Origin: Elizabethkingia miricola
Lineage (GTDB): Bacteria; Bacteroidota; Bacteroidia; Flavobacteriales; Weeksellaceae
Direction of reading: 5' to 3'
NCBI RefSeq assembly: GCF_001675285.1
Contig: NZ_LSGQ01000007.1
Location: forward strand, 268,070 to 332,069
DNA length: 64,000 nt
A program made the translations under genes and the position numbers. Within the stretch, counting starts at the first letter, position 1, and each line of letters opens with the position of its first letter. Under the pieces are notes generated by a model. It was not told where the DNA came from. It saw nothing but the letters and a program-made list of their open reading frames with translations, and ran no database searches. Positions 1 to 8,458 of this stretch are shown piece after piece.

Positions 1-1
1 G

Positions 2-835
2 GTAGATGCTGATTTTGATGATACAGATTCCTTGCAACGAGCATTGGAAGGTGTTACAGAAGTATATCATTGTGCCGCAAGAGTAAGCTTTAATCCCAAA
101 TTCAGAAAAGAATTGTACCATACCAATATTGATGGTACCAAAAATTTGCTTTATGCCTGTGAAGGATCTTCGGTAAATAAATTCTGCTTTATAAGTTCTA
201 TAGCTGTTTTAGACGGATTTAACGAAAGCGGAGAATTGGATGAAGATTCCGATTTCAAGCATGCCTTAGAGCATTCAGCGTATGCCAAGTCCAAACATTT
301 TTCAGAAATGGAGGTTTGGCGTGCTTCTGCAGAAGGACTTAATACTGTAATTGTACTTCCGGGGATTATTCTGGGAACAGGAAATTGGGAGGCAAGTAGC
401 GGTAAGTTGTTCAATTCTTTTGAAGTAACACCTTATACATTTTCCGGTAGTTCTGCTTATGTAGATGCAAGAGATGTAGCCGATATATCCATAGCCCTTA
501 TGGAAAAGAATATTTTTGGAGAACGTTTTATTACGATAAGCGAAACCCGAACTTATAAAAGCTTTTCCGAGAAAGTACGCAGCAAATTAGGACTTTCTGT
601 TCCTAAGATTATTCCGGATGGTTTGTTACATTTTTCCAGGATTTTCGGAAAATTAGGGTTCCTTATTCCTCCTCTTAAAATGCTTAACAAAGCCAATATA
701 GAGGCTATAACGGCACATAATAAAATATCTAATAAAAAGATAAAAGATCAGCTGGGTTATCAGTTTATCCCGCTTGACGAAAGTATAGACTTTCACCTGA
801 ACAATTATATTAAAGACAAAAAACTGAAGTCTTAA
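2..835 (+). CDS. NAD-dependent epimerase/dehydratase (extended SDR), 5' end outside window
   Basis: The reading frame is open from base 2, so the N-terminus with the Rossmann Gly motif lies upstream of the window; a TTG at 32 is only an internal codon. The visible part has the SDR core: VYHCAARV (end of the cofactor fold), NIDGTKNLL, FISSIAVL with the catalytic Ser region, and the YxxxK pair in SAYAKSK. It resembles dihydroflavonol reductase-like NAD(P)-dependent oxidoreductases; the substrate cannot be told. Only 3 bp separate it from the acyl-CoA synthetase gene, so the two are likely co-transcribed, which suggests a role in lipid or small-molecule metabolism. Confidence 0.85.
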   Translation, partial: VDADFDDTDSLQRALEGVTEVYHCAARVSFNPKFRKELYHTNIDGTKNLLYACEGSSVNKFCFISSIAVLDGFNESGELDEDSDFKHALEHSAYAKSKHFSEMEVWRASAEGLNTVIVLPGIILGTGNWEASSGKLFNSFEVTPYTFSGSSAYVDARDVADISIALMEKNIFGERFITISETRTYKSFSEKVRSKLGLSVPKIIPDGLLHFSRIFGKLGFLIPPLKMLNKANIEAITAHNKISNKKIKDQLGYQFIPLDESIDFHLNNYIKDKKLKS

Positions 836-838
836 CGA

Positions 839-2602
839 ATGAATTTAGCACAATCAATTATAACCCGAAACCTGGAAAAGCATGCGCTGAAAGCTGCTGT
901 TGGTTTTAAAAAAGAAAACCAGTGGAAAGAACTTAGCTGGAAAAAATTTAGCGAAATGATTGCTAAAACAGCTAATGCACTTAAAGCAGCCGGGATTCAG
1001 GAAAATGACAGAGTAGCTATTTATTCAGAAAATTCCGCTGAATGGATAACTTTTGATCTGGCTATTTTATCCTTAGGTGCTATTACCGTTCCTATTTACT
1101 CTACGAATAATGCCGAACAGGCCGAATATATTATCAACGACTCACAATCCAAAATAATTCTGGCAGGTAATCAGGAGCAGTATAACACTTGTTATGAGTT
1201 ATTACAGCGCAATGAATATTTGAAAACCATTGTTGTTGCTAAGAATAAAGTAATAGGGAAAAAGGAAAATACAGTTTTTCTTCGCGAATTTATTGCAAAT
1301 CAGCCTTCAACATTTGAATTCTGTCCAAAGGAAGATGATGATACAGCAACATTGATATATACTTCCGGAACAACAGGAATACCAAAAGGTGTAATGATTA
1401 CACACGGAAATTTCCGTAAGGAGTTCGATGCTCATTTTGAGTTTTTTAAATTTAAAAACTTTGAAGACGAACTTTCACTAGCCTTTCTTCCACTGACGCA
1501 CGTTTTTGAAAGAAGCTGGTCGCTTCTGAGTTTATACGGAGGTGCAAAAGTTTATTTTCTGGAAGACCCTAAAAATATTGCACATGCACTAATCGAGGTA
1601 AAGCCTACGATGATGTGTACCGTTCCAAGATTTTTCCAGAAAGTATATGCCGGTATCCACGACGTAGTAGAGAAAAGTTCTCCGACCAAGAAAAAAATAT
1701 TTAATTGGTCATTGGGAATAGGGAAACAATATGCGGAACTGAAGAGAACTGAAAAAGAAATTCCTTTTGGATTAAAAGCTAAGCACGGATTAGCAGACCT
1801 TCTGGTATTTAGTAAAATGAAAGAAAAATTAGGCGGTAGACTATGGTTTACACCTTGTGGTGGAGCTTCAATTTCACCGGAGGTTACAGAATTTTTCGAT
1901 GCTATAGGACTTCACCTTACCGTAGGTTATGGTCTTACAGAGACTACAGCTACGCTCTCGCTTTTCCCTTTTACAAAATACAAGTATGGAAGCTGTGGTA
2001 AAATATTACCAGGAGTAGAGATAAGAATCGGAGCCGATAATGAAATACAGGCCAGAGGAAGTGGCATTATGAAAGGCTATTTCAACAAGCCGGAAGAAAC
2101 AAAAGCTGTTTTTACGGAAGATGGCTGGTTCAAAACTGGTGATGCCGGAAATATTGATGATCAGGGTAACCTGACTATTACAGAAAGAATAAAGGATTTA
2201 TTAAAAACGTCAAACGGAAAATATATAGCGCCCCAGCAAGTGGAAAATATATTGTCCAATAACAATTACATCCAACAGGTAATGGTTGTGGCAGAAGGAA
2301 GACAGTTTGTTTCTGCTTTAATTGTACCCAATTTTGAATTCCTGAAAGGAGAACTGGGTAAAATGAATATTCCTTTTACAAGTTGGAATGAAATCGTAAA
2401 AAATGAAGCAGTAAATAAACTGTACAAAACTAAAATAGAAGAATTTCAGACTTCTTTGGCATCATTTGAAAAAGTGAAGAAATTTATTCTGATGCCTGCA
2501 GAATTTGAAATCGGAAGTGGTGAGATTACACCAACTTTAAAAATTAAAAGAAAGGTTGTTTCCGAGAAATACAAAGACCTTATTGAACAGATGTACAGTT
2601 AA
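839..2602 (+). CDS. long-chain acyl-CoA synthetase (AMP-forming)
   Basis: 587 aa, usual length for a long-chain fatty acid:CoA ligase of the FadD/Faa type. The AMP-binding P-loop TLIYTSGTTGIPKG is near residue 171, the A5-type motif GYGLTETTA is present, and the hinge/ribose-binding TGDAGNIDDQGNL and the ERIKDLLKTSNGKYIAP motif lie towards the C-terminus. It activates fatty acids to acyl-CoA through an acyl-adenylate in the cytosol or at the membrane. ATG at 839 follows the upstream SDR stop by 3 bp; mvaD follows 12 bp after the stop, so an operon is likely. Confidence 0.92.
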   Translation: MNLAQSIITRNLEKHALKAAVGFKKENQWKELSWKKFSEMIAKTANALKAAGIQENDRVAIYSENSAEWITFDLAILSLGAITVPIYSTNNAEQAEYIINDSQSKIILAGNQEQYNTCYELLQRNEYLKTIVVAKNKVIGKKENTVFLREFIANQPSTFEFCPKEDDDTATLIYTSGTTGIPKGVMITHGNFRKEFDAHFEFFKFKNFEDELSLAFLPLTHVFERSWSLLSLYGGAKVYFLEDPKNIAHALIEVKPTMMCTVPRFFQKVYAGIHDVVEKSSPTKKKIFNWSLGIGKQYAELKRTEKEIPFGLKAKHGLADLLVFSKMKEKLGGRLWFTPCGGASISPEVTEFFDAIGLHLTVGYGLTETTATLSLFPFTKYKYGSCGKILPGVEIRIGADNEIQARGSGIMKGYFNKPEETKAVFTEDGWFKTGDAGNIDDQGNLTITERIKDLLKTSNGKYIAPQQVENILSNNNYIQQVMVVAEGRQFVSALIVPNFEFLKGELGKMNIPFTSWNEIVKNEAVNKLYKTKIEEFQTSLASFEKVKKFILMPAEFEIGSGEITPTLKIKRKVVSEKYKDLIEQMYS

Positions 2603-2614
2603 AATGTAGTAATT

Positions 2615-3670
2615 ATGGAAAAAGAATTTTTAGGAAATATAAATTTTAATATCAGCAGTCAGACGGTTGCAGAAAGCTGTCCGTCTAATATTGCTCTGAT
2701 TAAGTATTGGGGGAAATATGAGAATCAGATTCCTGCCAATCCAAGTATCAGTTATACGCTGAACCATTGCAGAACAAATACGACAATGGAGTTTTCAGAA
2801 GGAGAAAACTTCTCTGTACAAACATTTCTGGCCGGAAATGAAGAGTTGAAGTTTGCTGAGAAAATTGAAAAATATTTCAAAAATATAGAACAATATTTAC
2901 CATGGATTCTGAAAGGTAAATATGTAATCAGAACCGAAAATACTTTTCCACACAGTTCTGGTATTGCAAGCTCAGCTTCAGGATTTGGTGCTATTGCAAA
3001 ATGCCTGATGCAACTGGATGCAATTTTTTTGGGAAATACAAGTGAAGAAGAATCATTGAAAAAAGCTTCATTCCTGGCAAGGCTGGGAAGTGGAAGCGCT
3101 TGCCGCAGTCTGTACAATGGATTAGTGGTATGGGGTAATACAAGAGAAGTAGAAGGAAGTTCAGATTTATATGCTGTACAATATCCAAATGATGAAATTC
3201 ATCCGGTATTCAAAAATTTTAACGACTGGGTGCTATTGATCCATGAAGGAGAGAAAAGTGTTTCTTCTACAGTAGGACATGGACTAATGAAAACAAACCC
3301 ATATGCAGAAAGACGTTTTCAGGAAGCACATGAAAACTTTGCTAAGCTTAAAAATATTCTGAAAACCGGAGACCTGGAAGGTTTTATAAAACTTACGGAA
3401 CACGAAGCACTTACACTGCATGCAATGATGATGATGAGTGATCCTGCTTTTATTCTAATGAAAACCGGAACTCTTGAAGTGATTAACAAAATATGGGATT
3501 TCCGTAGAATTACCGGATTACCTCTATTCTTTACACTGGACGCAGGGGCTAATGTCCATCTGTTGTTCCCGAATGATATTGAAAGTGATAAAATAAAAAT
3601 ATTTATTCAGCAGGAGCTTTTACCTTTCACCCAGAAAGGTGGAGTGGTAAAAGATGAAATGCGCTTCTAA
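2615..3670 (+). CDS. mvaD: diphosphomevalonate decarboxylase
   Basis: 351 aa GHMP-superfamily enzyme. The N-terminal ESCPSNIALIKYWGK and the phosphate-binding SSGIASSASGFGA (about residues 112-124) are characteristic of mevalonate diphosphate decarboxylase, as are GSGSACRSLY and the C-terminal LDAGANVHLLFP. It converts mevalonate 5-diphosphate to isopentenyl diphosphate, the last step of the mevalonate pathway, which flavobacteria use for isoprenoids. HMG-CoA synthase of the same pathway is at 12648. The gene sits in a tight co-directional run with the acyl-CoA synthetase upstream and blaGOB 11 bp downstream. Confidence 0.93.
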   Translation: MEKEFLGNINFNISSQTVAESCPSNIALIKYWGKYENQIPANPSISYTLNHCRTNTTMEFSEGENFSVQTFLAGNEELKFAEKIEKYFKNIEQYLPWILKGKYVIRTENTFPHSSGIASSASGFGAIAKCLMQLDAIFLGNTSEEESLKKASFLARLGSGSACRSLYNGLVVWGNTREVEGSSDLYAVQYPNDEIHPVFKNFNDWVLLIHEGEKSVSSTVGHGLMKTNPYAERRFQEAHENFAKLKNILKTGDLEGFIKLTEHEALTLHAMMMMSDPAFILMKTGTLEVINKIWDFRRITGLPLFFTLDAGANVHLLFPNDIESDKIKIFIQQELLPFTQKGGVVKDEMRF

Positions 3671-3681
3671 AACGTATTGCT

Positions 3682-4560
3682 ATGAGAAATTTTGCTACAC
3701 TGTTTTTTCTGTCAGTTTGTTTGAGTTTGAATTTGAATGCTCAGATAGTAAAAGAACCTGAGAATATGCCTAAAGAATGGAATCAGGCTTATGAACCATT
3801 CAGAATTGCAGGTAACCTGTATTACGTAGGAACTTATGATTTGGCTTCTTACCTTATTGTGACGGACAAAGGCAATATTCTCATTAATACAGGAACGGCA
3901 GAATCGCTTCCAATAATAAAAGACAATATTCAAAAGCTGGGGTTTAATTATAAAGACATTAAGATCTTGCTGCTTACCCAGGCTCATTATGACCATACAG
4001 GTGCGTTAGAGGATTTTAAAACAGAAACCGGTGCAAAATTCTATGCAGATAAAGCAGATGCTGATGTCCTGAGAACAGGGGGTAAGTCCGATTATGAATT
4101 GGGAAAATATGGTGTGACATTTAAACCTATTACTCCGGATAGAACGTTAAAAGATCAGGATAAAATAACACTGGGAAATACAACCCTGACTTTGCTTCAT
4201 CACCCGGGACATACAAAAGGTTCCTGCAGTTTTATTTTTGAAACAAAAGATGAGAAGAGAAAGTATAGAGTTCTGATAGCTAATATGCCCTCTATTATTG
4301 TTGATAAGAAATTTTCTGAAGTTACAGCATATCCGAATATTCAGTCCGATTATGCTTATACCTTTGGTGCAATGAAAAAGCTTGATTTTGACCTTTGGGT
4401 GGCATCGCATGCAAGTCAGTTCGATCTGCATGAAAAACGTAAAGAAGGAGATCCGTACAATCCACAATTGTTTATGGATAAGCAAAGCTATTTCCAAAAC
4501 CTTAATGATTTGGAGAAAAGCTATCTCGACAAAATAAAAAAAGATTCACAAGATAAATAA
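3682..4560 (+). CDS. blaGOB: GOB-type subclass B3 metallo-beta-lactamase
   Basis: 292 aa with a cleavable signal peptide (hydrophobic residues 5-17, likely cut near LNAQ), exported to the periplasm. The zinc motif at residues 100-105 is QAHYDH: Gln replaces the first His of the usual HxHxDH, the hallmark of GOB enzymes (standard position 116). The other ligands are in HHPGHTKGS and ASHASQFDLH. The sequence agrees almost residue for residue with the GOB proteins I know from Elizabethkingia meningoseptica. It hydrolyses penicillins, cephalosporins and carbapenems. It is chromosomal, 11 bp after mvaD and 1 bp before the next gene, so it is probably read as part of a housekeeping operon; no mobile element flanks it. 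Confidence 0.96.
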   Translation: MRNFATLFFLSVCLSLNLNAQIVKEPENMPKEWNQAYEPFRIAGNLYYVGTYDLASYLIVTDKGNILINTGTAESLPIIKDNIQKLGFNYKDIKILLLTQAHYDHTGALEDFKTETGAKFYADKADADVLRTGGKSDYELGKYGVTFKPITPDRTLKDQDKITLGNTTLTLLHHPGHTKGSCSFIFETKDEKRKYRVLIANMPSIIVDKKFSEVTAYPNIQSDYAYTFGAMKKLDFDLWVASHASQFDLHEKRKEGDPYNPQLFMDKQSYFQNLNDLEKSYLDKIKKDSQDK

Positions 4561-4561
4561 T

Positions 4562-5059
4562 ATGAAAACAATACCTTCTTTCTCAGTATTAATTAAGCAG
4601 AAATTTGATTATACCGATGTTTATTTTCAGGAGGTGAAAACTGAAAGAAATATCCGCCCGGAAGATTTAGGAAAAGCTTTCTTTACGAGTAACATTCCAT
4701 GGGTGAAAAAACTTTTTACATTACGCAATAAACTGGTTGCAATGTTCGGATTAAAAGGATCTGATAAAAAAAGTAAAATTATGAAGCAGGCTGAGCAATC
4801 AGATTTTGCTATAGGTGAAAGGTTTGGGTTGTTTAAAGTCCTGGATAAAAAAGAAAAAGAAATTATTCTGGGTGAAGATGATAAACATCTTGATTTTAAA
4901 GTATCCTTGCTCTATGCTCAACCAGAAAACAAAATTTATATTTCTACAGGTGTACAATACCATAACTTTTTTGGCAAACTGTATTTTTTCTTCGTTAAAC
5001 CTTTCCATAGATTAGTAGTAAGATCCATGTTGAATTCTATGGTAGCAAGTTTTGCCTGA
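4562..5059 (+). CDS. DUF2867-like protein
   Basis: 165 aa, no signal peptide. It resembles the DUF2867 family by its overall pattern: a basic N-terminal half, FTLRNKLVAMFGLKGS in the middle, then beta-rich LDFKVSLLY and a hydrophobic C-terminal GKLYFFFVKPFHRLVVRSML. The function is unknown. It begins 1 bp after the blaGOB stop, so it is almost certainly translated from the same message. Whether it has anything to do with beta-lactam response cannot be seen from the sequence. Confidence 0.7.
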   Translation: MKTIPSFSVLIKQKFDYTDVYFQEVKTERNIRPEDLGKAFFTSNIPWVKKLFTLRNKLVAMFGLKGSDKKSKIMKQAEQSDFAIGERFGLFKVLDKKEKEIILGEDDKHLDFKVSLLYAQPENKIYISTGVQYHNFFGKLYFFFVKPFHRLVVRSMLNSMVASFA

Positions 5060-5630
5060 TTTTAATAACATCTGTAATTATCCTCCGCTACCAGATAAAA
5101 AATGGAGGAAAGAAGCTATAACGGAAAGGAGGTTCTTACGTAAATTTAGATTTGGTTCAATAGATCAGATCCCAGAAAAAGCTATATTCAGAAAAACGAA
5201 TATTCAAATATGGTTTATTTTGATTCTGGCTATAATTGTTGTTCCTGCTATAATAATGATGGAGAAGAACAACCAGAAATATATATTAACTCTAAGACTT
5301 TTTATGGCTGCTGTTTTTGTTATTGGAGCTCTTATAAAATTGATTCTTGGCTATATATTTCCTGAATTGACATTGAGTGATAAAGGTGTGAAAATCTTCG
5401 GCAGAGAACTAATTGTCTGGAATGATATCAAAAGAATTAAAACTGTCGGACTTTATGCTGGAGATGCACAGCTAATTATTGTAAAGAAAAATAATAAAAA
5501 AATTACGGAGGACTTTAAACGTCTTAATACAAATAGCTACAAGCTGGCATTGATAGTCCGTTCTTTTGCTAAGAAGTACAAAACAAGAGATATTCTTTTG
5601 CCACTAAATAATATTAAACAACCTGTCTGA
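5052..5630 (+). CDS. small membrane protein with PH-like C-terminal domain
   Basis: 192 aa. It starts with TTG at 5052, overlapping the upstream stop by 8 bp; no in-frame ATG is available near the start, so the exact start is uncertain. Two hydrophobic helices (about residues 53-69 and 79-103) are followed by a beta-rich segment (LTLSDKGVKIFGRELIVWND) of the kind seen in bacterial PH-like membrane proteins. Function unknown. Overlapping start and same strand make it the last gene of the blaGOB run; a strong hairpin terminator follows at 5621. Confidence 0.65.
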   Translation: MPDFNNICNYPPLPDKKWRKEAITERRFLRKFRFGSIDQIPEKAIFRKTNIQIWFILILAIIVVPAIIMMEKNNQKYILTLRLFMAAVFVIGALIKLILGYIFPELTLSDKGVKIFGRELIVWNDIKRIKTVGLYAGDAQLIIVKKNNKKITEDFKRLNTNSYKLALIVRSFAKKYKTRDILLPLNNIKQPV

Positions 5631-5681
5631 AGACTTATAAGATGACACCAAAAAACATCTCATCGTTTCAGACAGGTTTTC
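5621..5681 (+). terminator. hairpin terminator at end of blaGOB operon
   Basis: ACCTGTCTGAA (5621-5631) pairs perfectly with TTCAGACAGGT (5667-5677), followed by TTTTC. The left arm overlaps the last codons of the upstream gene. It lies between convergent genes and may serve both directions. Confidence 0.7.
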
Positions 5682-5710
5682 TCATTTTATATTAGGCTTT
5701 GTATAGCTGT

Positions 5711-6727
5711 CTACCAGTCCTTAGAATAAGGTGTATTGGAATATACCAGTTCATCACCATATAGCTCTTTTGCAATAAGCTTAAGTGCAGGAAGCTGACC
5801 AGAAGTGAAATTACTGCGGTTAGGATCCATTGCAAATATCATATGACCTCCATAACCTTTTGTAACAATATTTCTCAGTGCCTGAGCTGTAGCATAGATA
5901 CCACGATTAAATTCTTGGGAAGACATAACCATACCTGATTTTGCAAGCCCTGGATAATTTGTAGCCAAATCATAACTGCCGCCATAATCATGAATGGCAT
6001 AGTCTACATAGCTGCCGGCATTTACACCATCAACAGCATTAGGGAAAGAAGACGTCCTGCTGTATACATAAACAGTTACCAGTTTATTTGGCATTGCTTG
6101 TTTGGTTTCGTAGGCCAGACGTGCAGCTGCATTATTGGATGGCGTTACAAAACCAGCTGGAGGTGGCGTTTGATAAGCAGAATATTCATCATCGAAAAAT
6201 ACACCATCCAGATTATACAGATCACAAGTATTTTTAAGCTCCTGCGCAAATGCTTTTGCACGTGTTGTTGAAAGATTAGCAATACCCGATCTGTCATGGT
6301 TTCCTAAAATGCTCAGTATAACTTTTATACCTTTATCCTGTAAAGGTTTCAGGTATTTAGCACGATTGGTCAGCAGATGTTGCACATTGGGATTATTGCT
6401 TACAAACACTTTATCATTAGCAGCGTCATAATTAATATTAGCAGAAAACAGAACAACCATATCTACCAAAGGTTTTCCACTGTTCTTTAGTGTAAAATTC
6501 AGATTGTTGAGCGGATTAGTATCATTAACCTCTGTAAAGCTGAATAATTTAATATTTGCTTTTGTTGTAGCTGCAGCTCTTGCGGTAGCCGCATTCGGTG
6601 AAATATTGTTATTTTCAGAAGCTATTGTGTTGTCTCTGGAACAGGATGTCCATAGAAAAGGAAAGGCCAGGAATACTAACAGATTATTCTTCAGGCTGGC
6701 TGAAAATTGGTGGATAAATTTTTTCAT
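5711..6727 (-). CDS. endOF1: endo-beta-N-acetylglucosaminidase F1 (GH18)
   Basis: 338 aa. The N-terminus has a hydrophobic stretch and a lipobox-like FLWTSC (Cys29), while the known mature secreted enzyme starts near residue 50. The GH18 motif LDGVFFDDE places the catalytic Glu at residue 181, equal to Glu132 of the mature protein, exactly as in the characterised Endo F1 of Elizabethkingia meningoseptica, to which the sequence is nearly identical. It cleaves between the two core GlcNAc residues of high-mannose and some hybrid N-glycans. It stands alone, convergent with the blaGOB operon, with a 240-bp upstream region before the next gene. Confidence 0.96.
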   Translation of the reverse strand: MKKFIHQFSASLKNNLLVFLAFPFLWTSCSRDNTIASENNNISPNAATARAAATTKANIKLFSFTEVNDTNPLNNLNFTLKNSGKPLVDMVVLFSANINYDAANDKVFVSNNPNVQHLLTNRAKYLKPLQDKGIKVILSILGNHDRSGIANLSTTRAKAFAQELKNTCDLYNLDGVFFDDEYSAYQTPPPAGFVTPSNNAAARLAYETKQAMPNKLVTVYVYSRTSSFPNAVDGVNAGSYVDYAIHDYGGSYDLATNYPGLAKSGMVMSSQEFNRGIYATAQALRNIVTKGYGGHMIFAMDPNRSNFTSGQLPALKLIAKELYGDELVYSNTPYSKDW

Positions 6728-6967
6728 AGTGATATATTTTATGTTAATTTGGTTTTTATATTTTGACGGGTGTCATAATATTTATTCCCCTGTTTGGGAA
6801 TTTTGATATAGATTCACAAGTGTTTCATGTAAAATTATAAATTAATCGTAATATTGAATATGAATCAGTGTTAATTTTTTAATCAAAATGAATCTTTATT
6901 GAATTTGTAGTATCTGTGTAGGATGTGGTTCCCGTAAATAAACAGAATAAATCATAAAAAATTTAAA

Positions 6968-7345
6968 ATGTACATTCATCATATTGCTATTATTTGTTCG
7001 GACTATCAGGTTTCCAAAAAGTTTTATACCGAAATTTTAGGACTTAATATCATTCGTGAAGTTTATAGAGAGGAAAGACAATCTTATAAGTTGGATCTTG
7101 CAATCGGGGATCATTATGTTATAGAATTATTTTCCTTTCCGAATCCACCTGAACGTCCGTCCAGACCAGAGTCTTGTGGATTAAGACATTTGGCTTTCGC
7201 TGTAGAGGATATAAATTCCAAAAGAGAAGAATTGATAAAAAAAGGATTAGCGTGTGAAGACGTCCGTATTGACGAATTTACCGATAAAGAATTCTTTTTC
7301 ACCCAAGATCCGGATCAGCTGCCGCTGGAATTTTATCAGATCTGA
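6968..7345 (+). CDS. VOC family protein, glyoxalase I-like (YaeR/GloA2 type)
   Basis: 125 aa, the length of a single-domain vicinal-oxygen-chelate protein. Two beta-alpha-beta-beta-beta modules are visible. Candidate metal ligands are His in YIHHIAI, Glu in YVIELFSF, His in GLRHLAFAV and Glu in PLEFYQI at the very end. It resembles the YaeR/SMU-type lactoylglutathione lyase-like family rather than classic GloA. The substrate is unknown. It is followed by a DUF1543 gene with its own promoter-like element. Confidence 0.85.
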   Translation: MYIHHIAIICSDYQVSKKFYTEILGLNIIREVYREERQSYKLDLAIGDHYVIELFSFPNPPERPSRPESCGLRHLAFAVEDINSKREELIKKGLACEDVRIDEFTDKEFFFTQDPDQLPLEFYQI

Positions 7346-7370
7346 TTTTCAGGGAAGCATAATATTTCAC

Positions 7371-7378
7371 TATTTTTG
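7371..7378 (+). promoter_or_regulatory. TAnnTTTG -7 element upstream of DUF1543 gene
   Basis: TATTTTTG fits the Bacteroidetes -7 consensus and sits 13 bp before the ATG at 7392, giving a very short leader. No clear -33 TTG is seen at the expected distance. Confidence 0.45.
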
Positions 7379-7391
7379 CAAAGAAAGAGCT

Positions 7392-7928
7392 ATGAAATTA
7401 TTCTATGTAATCCTTGGTGCTACTCCTGAAGGAAGAAATATCGAACAACACGACGTATTTTTTGGAATTGCAGAGACGCTGGATGACCTTATTCCGGATA
7501 TGAAAGAATTCTGGAAAGAAGCCAAAATTCATATTGACTGTCATCAGGAAGTGAAATTTGCAGATGGTTATGAAGTGAAAATTGTAGAAAGAGGAACACA
7601 GAAATCGGAAGACCAATTATATTTCATCAATCTGGGCGGTTATAAGCCTGGCTTCTTTGAAGAATTTCACGAACAGCATTTGATGGTAGGAACCTCAATG
7701 GGAGAAATTGTAAAAAGAGTAAAGCAAACAGAATTTTATCAGCAAATGGGATTTGAAGGAGCGGTAAGTCACATCGATGATAAGCATGGTGTGGATATCG
7801 ACGATATCTTTAATGTCAGCGACATTCTTCCAAAGAAAATGAAAGAGAAATATACTATCGTTCTCGAAAAGAGTAATGTTGAGGTTCAGGAAAATGAAAT
7901 GCATTTAGGCTATTTTAAACTTAAATAA
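7392..7928 (+). CDS. DUF1543 domain protein
   Basis: 178 aa, no signal peptide. It begins MKLFYVILGATPEGR and carries FFGIAETLDDLIPDMKEFW and LHFINLGGY-like (LYFINLGGYKPGFFEE) segments typical of the DUF1543 family, which has a duplicated alpha/beta domain and no known function. I use ATG 7392 rather than upstream in-frame codons, because those lie inside the preceding gene's end and before the promoter-like element. The next gene starts 4 bp after its stop. Confidence 0.75.
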   Translation: MKLFYVILGATPEGRNIEQHDVFFGIAETLDDLIPDMKEFWKEAKIHIDCHQEVKFADGYEVKIVERGTQKSEDQLYFINLGGYKPGFFEEFHEQHLMVGTSMGEIVKRVKQTEFYQQMGFEGAVSHIDDKHGVDIDDIFNVSDILPKKMKEKYTIVLEKSNVEVQENEMHLGYFKLK

Positions 7929-7932
7929 TATT

Positions 7933-8400
7933 ATGCGAAGCAGCTTCATACTTATACTGGGATTAAGTTTTAATTTATTTTTCTCTCAGGTTTCAGAAAC
8001 CGAAGCTGTAAAAGCAGGAGTTAACAAGCTCTTTACAGCGATGAAGGACTCCGATTCGGCAGGTATTAAATCAAGTTTTACCAAGCAGGCAATTTTGCAG
8101 ACAATAATGAAGACCGGTGAAGTAAAGACAGAGAATATTCCTGCATTTACCAGAACTATTGCAAAAGCTGTAAAGAATACACTGGAAGAAAGAATTTCTT
8201 TTTCTGCTATTCATATTGATGGAAATCTGGCATCTGTATGGACACCGTACCAGTTTTATTTTCAGGGGAAATTTTCACATTGTGGTGTGAATAGTTTTCA
8301 AATGGTTAAAGAAAATGGAGAGTGGAAAATACAGTATATTATCGATACCCGCAGGAAAGATAACTGTGTTGATGATAGTAAAAATGAATTGGTAAAATAA
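7933..8400 (+). CDS. secreted NTF2-like (SnoaL/DUF4440-type) protein
   Basis: 155 aa. A signal peptide (residues 1-20, ending FNLFFSQ) directs export. The rest is one NTF2-like cone fold: a long N-terminal helix (VKAGVNKLFTAMKDSD), then beta strands including ISFSAIHIDGNLASVWTPYQFYF and the end strand NGEWKIQYIIDTRR. These proteins are often small enzymes or binding domains; no catalytic residues can be assigned. It is likely co-transcribed with the DUF1543 gene. Confidence 0.75.
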   Translation: MRSSFILILGLSFNLFFSQVSETEAVKAGVNKLFTAMKDSDSAGIKSSFTKQAILQTIMKTGEVKTENIPAFTRTIAKAVKNTLEERISFSAIHIDGNLASVWTPYQFYFQGKFSHCGVNSFQMVKENGEWKIQYIIDTRRKDNCVDDSKNELVK

Positions 8401-8458
8401 AATAGTGGTCTTTACTTGCTGAAGGCTCGAAATAAAAATAAATCTAATAAAGTAAATA

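Noticed and set aside
3982..3999. blaGOB inactivated because the first zinc His is Gln
   Set aside because: Gln at this position is the normal state of GOB enzymes, which are active.
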